A stretch of DNA of 64,000 nt from Bacteroides fragilis (GTDB lineage: Bacteria; Bacteroidota; Bacteroidia; Bacteroidales; Bacteroidaceae): assembly GCF_019583405.1 (NCBI RefSeq), contig NZ_SZUU01000010.1, positions 112,041 through 176,040 on the forward strand. The letters run 5' to 3'. The notes below the pieces were generated by a model. It saw nothing but the letters and a program-made list of their open reading frames with translations. It made no database searches and was not told the DNA's origin. A program made the translations under genes and the position numbers. Below, piece by piece: positions 59,655 to 64,000 of the stretch (its first letter is position 1; each line of letters begins with the position of its first letter).

Positions 59655-62135
59655 TTATTCAGCTGCGTAAGCGTCCAAGAGTTTCTTCAGGGTTGCGTTC
59701 AAGCCGTCAACTGCTGCTTGCTTTTCGTCTACTGTTCTTTGAGCCTTTTCGATATCTTGTTTAAGCAGGTCAAGATACTGTTCATTGCCTTCGTTACTGG
59801 TATATCCGAATTTCTCAAACAAAGCAATTTTGTTGTCAATAGTTTCTACAGCGCTCTTGGCTTTGGTAATAATTTCTTCTTGATATTCAAGTAAATCTGT
59901 CAAAGTCTTAGTCTCTTCGCTTACCTTATAGGTATGGCTGTCGGCATCATAATACGTATAGTAGAAGTATCCATCTTCCATAGCTCTTCCAACAAGGGCA
60001 ATTTCGGCTTCAATCTTGGAATACTCAGTTACGACATTACCCAAAAGTGGTTTTTGTTCGTTAGAAGTATAGTAGTCTTTGTAAGGGTTACCTTCAGAGA
60101 AAATATTGTTTTTACGTTCCGACTTATCGCCTTTAATCAGGTAGCAAGCCAATTCTGCCTGCCACAATGCGGCGTTTTCATCTTTGATCTGTGCTTCCAG
60201 TTTTTCTATGTTTTCGTTGATAGCTTCCACTTCTGCAAGTACAGGATCTGCTTCTGCCTTGATCTTGGCATACAAAGCCTGCCATTTGTCGAGGTTAGCC
60301 AGATAGTTAGATTCCTGGGCTAAATTGGAGTATTTAATGAATGAACCTGAATTTTCGTCGGGATCTTCAATCAACTGAGAAACATTTTTGGGCATATCAT
60401 ATTTATTTGCTGATACTTCTTTAGGTTCGATGCTCTTTTCAAGATTAAGCGTTGAACCACCGAACAGTGCTTGATTAGCCTCCAAGAAGGCAGAGAGTGT
60501 GCTACCTTCAGCTTTAGCATTGAATGATGTTGCAAGAGTTTCATTGCCGATTAATGAACTTATATCGTCACTTACTGCAGTTGCAATTGCTTCATTGAAA
60601 GTAGCCAGATTAGCGTCCGTTAAAGCGTCTTTATAAGTAGTAGCGAATTCTACGTTAAAACCGTCTACCGCTTTTCTCTTTCCAAGGTATCCCAATATGG
60701 AGGTACGCAGTGTGTTGGCTGTTTCCAACTTCTTGTCTTCAGCTTTTAAGCTGTTATAAGTTGTGATCTCTTTCTTAATCGCTTGATAAGTGTTGGCTCC
60801 TTTATAGTTATTATAAGCCTTCAGTGCTCCTACATAAGCAACGTATGCGTCGATCCATGTGATAGAATCAGCTTTGAACTGGGCGTAAGCCGGTTTCTTA
60901 TCAATTTCTAAACGCTTAAGTTCATTTTCAAATTTAGTTTTGTATGCATCCAGTAATTTTCCGCTGGCATCGAACGCTTCGCTATTCTCTTCTTGATAAT
61001 ATGCCTTTATAGCATTGGCGATGGCTCCTATTTTAGTTGCTTTTTCATTGAGGCTAAGATCTTTAACCACTACATCTTTCTTCATGGTGTATTGGTATTT
61101 CAGTAGTTCTGCGTCCCAAGCATCCTCAACAAAGATTTTATCAAGATCTTCAACGAGTGCGTCTTCACCCTTTTCGACTGACAATGCGCTGTATAATCCG
61201 CTCACCAAAGCAGGATCTACATCTGCCTTAGCCAAAGTATAAGCAGAGGATTGGGCGTCCAGCTTTATCTTTTCTTCAATAATTTGTTGATTAATAGGGA
61301 AGATCGGTTTTCTCATTTCTTCGATTTTGGTATAGGCTTCGTCTTCTTTAGCGTCAAGAGCCTGCAAATCGGTTTTATAGCCTTTCAGCTTATCTGCGAG
61401 AACTTTGCTGTCTGTACCTGTTGCGTCCAGCGCTTTGTATTCTTCCAATAAATTTTGCTGGATTTCCAGTGTTTTAGTGGCGTGCGTTTTATCCAACTGC
61501 AATTCTTCCAGATAATATTTGTTTTGAGATAAGTAGTTAATCTCGGCAACTTCTGCTTTCATCAACTCTGATTTTGCATTCGCTAAATCAGCTAATGCAC
61601 CATAGCTGGAATTTGTTGTAGTAGTTGTTTCTCCATTGGTGGTAGACTCGGATTTATATGTAAATCCAACTAATAAGTTCCGATACTTCCGGATTTCTTT
61701 GGTATACACATCATCCTTCATTGTCAGCAAAGCCACTTCGATTTCCATCAAGGCTTTTTTGTTGTTATACTCAGCTTGTGCGGTAAGTGTCTGTAGATTG
61801 AACATCTTTGCTTTGAACTCCTCAGTTCTTTTTTGAGCTTCAGCTTCCCAATAAGCTTTTTGTTCTGCTGTTTTAGCTTGTTCTGCTTCTAAACTGCATT
61901 TTTTCAGTTCCAAGTCAACCTGATCTTTTCCAAGCTTAACCTTTTCCCGCTCTACTTTGACCAGTTGGATTTCGGTCAATGCATTTTCATAGGCGGCCTT
62001 TGCCTTAATGAATTCCGCTTTCGCTCCGCGAAGTTGTTCGATTCCTGCCGGTTCATCGTTATCGATACATCCGGTGAATGTTGTAGTTGCCCCTCCCACT
62101 AAGAGCGCAGCTACGAGATAAGTCCATTTTCTCAT
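59655..62135 (-). CDS. Large coiled-coil surface lipoprotein
   Basis: 826 residues. Lipobox FTGC with Cys23, followed by DNDEP, an acidic stretch of the kind that sends Bacteroides lipoproteins to the cell surface. Nearly all the rest is charged, Ala/Glu/Lys-rich helix with long coiled-coil stretches (residues about 35-135 and 740-826) and a central region of mixed sequence. There are no enzyme motifs. It lies directly downstream of the invertible promoter segment and 23 nt upstream of a beta-barrel gene. The arrangement recalls phase-variable S-layer-like lipoprotein loci of Bacteroides (from memory; not checked). Confidence 0.8.
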   Translation of the reverse strand: MRKWTYLVAALLVGGATTTFTGCIDNDEPAGIEQLRGAKAEFIKAKAAYENALTEIQLVKVEREKVKLGKDQVDLELKKCSLEAEQAKTAEQKAYWEAEAQKRTEEFKAKMFNLQTLTAQAEYNNKKALMEIEVALLTMKDDVYTKEIRKYRNLLVGFTYKSESTTNGETTTTTNSSYGALADLANAKSELMKAEVAEINYLSQNKYYLEELQLDKTHATKTLEIQQNLLEEYKALDATGTDSKVLADKLKGYKTDLQALDAKEDEAYTKIEEMRKPIFPINQQIIEEKIKLDAQSSAYTLAKADVDPALVSGLYSALSVEKGEDALVEDLDKIFVEDAWDAELLKYQYTMKKDVVVKDLSLNEKATKIGAIANAIKAYYQEENSEAFDASGKLLDAYKTKFENELKRLEIDKKPAYAQFKADSITWIDAYVAYVGALKAYNNYKGANTYQAIKKEITTYNSLKAEDKKLETANTLRTSILGYLGKRKAVDGFNVEFATTYKDALTDANLATFNEAIATAVSDDISSLIGNETLATSFNAKAEGSTLSAFLEANQALFGGSTLNLEKSIEPKEVSANKYDMPKNVSQLIEDPDENSGSFIKYSNLAQESNYLANLDKWQALYAKIKAEADPVLAEVEAINENIEKLEAQIKDENAALWQAELACYLIKGDKSERKNNIFSEGNPYKDYYTSNEQKPLLGNVVTEYSKIEAEIALVGRAMEDGYFYYTYYDADSHTYKVSEETKTLTDLLEYQEEIITKAKSAVETIDNKIALFEKFGYTSNEGNEQYLDLLKQDIEKAQRTVDEKQAAVDGLNATLKKLLDAYAAE

Positions 62136-62242
62136 ACCTCTGTTTTTAAGTGTTAATAAAAAATGTTATGTAAGTAAATCAATGTTTTTCTTTTGCTAAT
62201 TCCGGTTTGCCTCTATCTGTATAATACCTCTATCTACCGTTA

Positions 62243-62261
62243 CTGTTACTTTATAGGTAAC
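62243..62261 (+). repeat. Left inverted repeat of the invertible segment
   Basis: CTGTTACTTTATAGGTAAC. It contains GTTAC-N7-GTAAC (62245-62261) and is the exact reverse complement of the right repeat at 62551-62569. The match ends sharply on both sides. Confidence 0.92.
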
Positions 62262-62500
62262 AGTAAATGAACCGTTTGGAACGTAAGAAGCGTCTTGTAG
62301 GGGAATTTAGGATTGGAAAAGTGAATCTTATATATAATAAGGTATAATAAAAGAGTGACTCTTTGCTCCCACAATAAGCAAGGAGGGGAAGAAGTATGCA
62401 ATTCTCCGAGATAATTTCACAATAAACCGGAGTTTGTGGAAATCATGTTCTATCTATGAAGGAATTATTTTATCTTTGCCTTGAAAAAAATGCTTCTTAA

Positions 62501-62532
62501 TTTGTTTTTTTGTGAAAAAAGGTATATGTTTG
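62501..62532 (+). promoter_or_regulatory. Promoter inside the invertible segment, pointing right
   Basis: TTTG at 62501-62504, a 20 nt spacer and TATGTTTG at 62525-62532: both boxes match exactly. The predicted start is near 62539. In the present orientation the transcript would cross the right repeat and run antisense into the recombinase gene. Confidence 0.7.
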
Positions 62533-62550
62533 CAAAACACTTACAAAAGA

Positions 62551-62569
62551 GTTACCTATAAAGTAACAG
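62551..62569 (+). repeat. Right inverted repeat of the invertible segment
   Basis: GTTACCTATAAAGTAACAG, the exact reverse complement of 62243-62261. GTTAC and GTAAC flank the 7 nt core CTATAAA, the probable site of strand exchange (inference). Confidence 0.92.
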
Positions 62570-62578
62570 AACTGTTAA

Positions 62579-63520
62579 TCAGTAATTTACTTTGGTATAT
62601 GCCTCTCTCGCATATTTAATTATGCTCATATTTGTTTCATCTAATTTCTTAATATTGAAAGGCTTCAAATAGGTCTCCGTCACTTTAATGGAGGAGTGTC
62701 CCATTGCTTCACTGATAATCCCCGGATGCACTTCCAAGTAATAGGCAAGTGTTGCCCATGTATGGCGTGCGGTGTACGAACTGATATTGCTGTTGAATCC
62801 AAGTAGATTCGCCAACTTTGCCAATTGATAATTGAATGTCCGTAATGCTTGCTGATATACTCTATAATTATCTTGACTTTTCTCGTTTTCTTCCAATATC
62901 GGAAATAGATAAGTAGCGTCCGGATTTGTATTCTTCCATTCGTCGATGATATCCATGGCTTCTTTCGGCACAGTGACGGTGAGTGGACTGCCTGTTTTGT
63001 GGCGGTGATATGTGAGCGTATTTCCATCTAAGTCAGTCTTTTGCAGATAAGCCAGATCTACAAACGGAAGACCTCGCAATAAGAACATCAATACGAACAA
63101 TTGATGGGTACGTCGCAAGGTTTCAGTCTGTTTCCGGGTAGACTGTGTATTGAGCAATCGTCCCATGTCTTCTGGCTTCAGTGCTCGTTTGATGTCTGTT
63201 CGAGTGCCGGTGTATACCTTTTTGAAGAGTCTGGGCATGTATGGTGCCAACTTTCGGTCTACAGCCCGATTATAAACTGCCCTCAGGACTCGCATATAGG
63301 TCGATACTGTATTCCAACTATTCCCTCGGCTTCTCAAGAAGTACTCAAAGCACTTCAGTAGTTCCGGTTTTATCTGTCGGAAATAGATTTCTTCTTTTCC
63401 CAGAAAAGTAATAAATGCATTTTTACTCGCTTGATAAATGTGGGCTGTTCCCAGTGCATTGCCCGTTTTTAGGTTTTCGATCATGGTATCCATGAATCGG
63501 GTAAAGTTCTTCTCTTTCAT
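62579..63520 (-). CDS. Tyrosine site-specific recombinase (probable DNA invertase)
   Basis: 313 residues: an N-terminal SAM-like core-binding domain (about 1-105) and a catalytic domain with R149 (FLLRGLPFVDLAYL), K175, R252 (YTARHTWA), H275 (MGHSS) and Y284 (TETYLK). The first His of the HxxR box is Tyr249, as is common in Bacteroides invertases of this type. The stop lies nine bases from the right inverted repeat, so it is the natural candidate for flipping that segment. No phage or conjugation genes are near. No convincing promoter was found in the purine-rich leader upstream. Confidence 0.88.
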   Translation of the reverse strand: MKEKNFTRFMDTMIENLKTGNALGTAHIYQASKNAFITFLGKEEIYFRQIKPELLKCFEYFLRSRGNSWNTVSTYMRVLRAVYNRAVDRKLAPYMPRLFKKVYTGTRTDIKRALKPEDMGRLLNTQSTRKQTETLRRTHQLFVLMFLLRGLPFVDLAYLQKTDLDGNTLTYHRHKTGSPLTVTVPKEAMDIIDEWKNTNPDATYLFPILEENEKSQDNYRVYQQALRTFNYQLAKLANLLGFNSNISSYTARHTWATLAYYLEVHPGIISEAMGHSSIKVTETYLKPFNIKKLDETNMSIIKYAREAYTKVNY

Positions 63521-64000
63521 ACGTAAGTGTTGCTTGGTTCCTAGTTTTTCTTTGGAACAAGATAGGAATTTTTGTCGGATGAAGAAAATGGAGTAGGGGA
63601 TATGTGGCGATATTATCCGGGAACTATCGTCGTTTTAAAGGTACCTTCCCCTGGTTCCCACTCCCTGCGGCATCTTTGAAAATCCGCTGCCTCTGTACTT
63701 GCTCTAATCGCAACTATCCCTTTCCGTCCGCCCCTTATCCCTTTTTCCAGGAAACCCCCTCTTATCTCTCTATTTCCTTCATTCTCAATTCTTTTCCCCC
63801 TTTTGTTTTTCCTCTTCCTATTACTTGATTTAACGCAGAGTTAAATCAAGCCTTTTGTTTTCAAATAACAAGCCTTTTCGAAGTAAAAGCTTTGTTCTTT
63901 CCGCCCTCGAAATAAATCTCTCCCCAACCGCATTAACAATGTTAACGCGTGCTTCCGTTCAATTTTTGTTTGATTCCTGTTTGATTTCCGTTCAACTCCC
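63521..64000. other. 480 nt upstream of the recombinase, no gene seen
   Basis: The + strand is strongly pyrimidine-rich from about 63640 to 63820. An 11 bp stem, CTTGATTTAAC (63824-63834) with GTTAAATCAAG (63840-63850), followed by CCTTTTGTTTT, looks like a terminator for a + transcript or a structured element. Near the edge, TTCCGTTCAA is repeated (63953-63962 and 63986-63995) around two copies of TGTTTGATT. A 74-codon frame at 63604-63828 has biased composition and no recognisable product. Confidence 0.5.

Larger units (their letters stand above)
62243..62569. promoter_or_regulatory. Invertible promoter segment (327 bp)
   Basis: Two perfect 19 bp inverted repeats enclose 289 bp that holds a canonical promoter pointing right, plus a second -7 box TATCTTTG at 62471-62478, also pointing right. 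No TAnnTTTG box points left anywhere between 62136 and 62550. The recombinase gene ends nine bases beyond the right repeat; the lipoprotein gene starts 107 bases beyond the left one. Inversion would place the promoter 19 bases from the left repeat, pointing at the lipoprotein gene with a leader of about 138 nt. The state given is therefore predicted OFF. Confidence 0.85.
62136..62578. other. 443 nt spacer holding the invertible switch
   Basis: No gene. From left to right: the leader of the lipoprotein gene with the direct repeat CCTCTATCT (62210-62218 and 62227-62235), the left inverted repeat, 289 nt of invertible DNA with promoters, the right inverted repeat, and nine bases before the recombinase stop codon. 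Confidence 0.8.

Noticed and set aside
62579..63520. The recombinase as the integrase of a mobile element
   Set aside because: No tRNA target, att-like direct repeats, or phage or conjugation genes are in view. The adjacent inverted repeats fit an invertase better.
63604..63828. 74-codon frame near the right edge
   Set aside because: Its Pro/Phe/Ser-rich content simply reflects the pyrimidine-rich tract; no start signal or family.

Overview
The window is bacterial chromosome and almost certainly a gut Bacteroides (species not determined). The signs are repeated promoters of the Bacteroidota primary-sigma type (TTTG, about 19-23 nt, TAnnTTTG), few Shine-Dalgarno sequences, and gene families typical of the genus: DUF3467, DUF4369 lipoproteins, a urocanase of about 660 residues, and a tyrosine recombinase of the kind that flips promoters.

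Positions 1-36200 hold most of the gene-expression machinery, nearly all on the + strand. In order: the end of rpsU, a XerC/D recombinase, hpf, four tRNAs (Thr-Tyr-Gly-Thr), tuf, tRNA-Trp, secE, nusG, rplKAJL, rpoB and rpoC. A 3.4 kb accessory island follows (acyltransferase, an unknown protein, GlsB/YeaQ-like, YtxH-like, DUF3467). Then come the str, S10, spc and alpha clusters as one run: rpsL, rpsG, fusA, rpsJ through rpmD, rplO, secY, map, infA, rpmJ, rpsM, rpsK, rpsD, rpoA, rplQ. A strong terminator closes the run at 36188-36221.

Positions 36300-57900 are metabolic and envelope genes. There are two small unknown membrane or exported proteins, a membrane-anchored MutS-like ATPase on the - strand, and an unknown exported protein. 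A complete tetrahydrofolate-linked histidine degradation operon follows (hutU, ftcD, hutI, fchA, hutH), taking histidine to glutamate and passing the formimino group to folate. Next is a TetR-TolC-adaptor-RND efflux operon that ends in a small PII-like protein. Last is a three-gene SGNH-SGNH-MBOAT cassette that looks like an O-acetylation system for an exported glycan.

Positions 57900-64000 are on the - strand. They carry a DUF4369 lipoprotein, an outer-membrane beta-barrel protein, an 826-residue coiled-coil lipoprotein and a tyrosine recombinase. Between the recombinase and the lipoprotein lies the most notable structure in the window: a 327 bp segment bounded by perfect 19 bp inverted repeats (GTTAC-N7-GTAAC type) with a canonical promoter inside. 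It looks like an invertible promoter switch for a surface lipoprotein/barrel operon. In the orientation given, the promoter points away from the operon, so the operon is predicted OFF.
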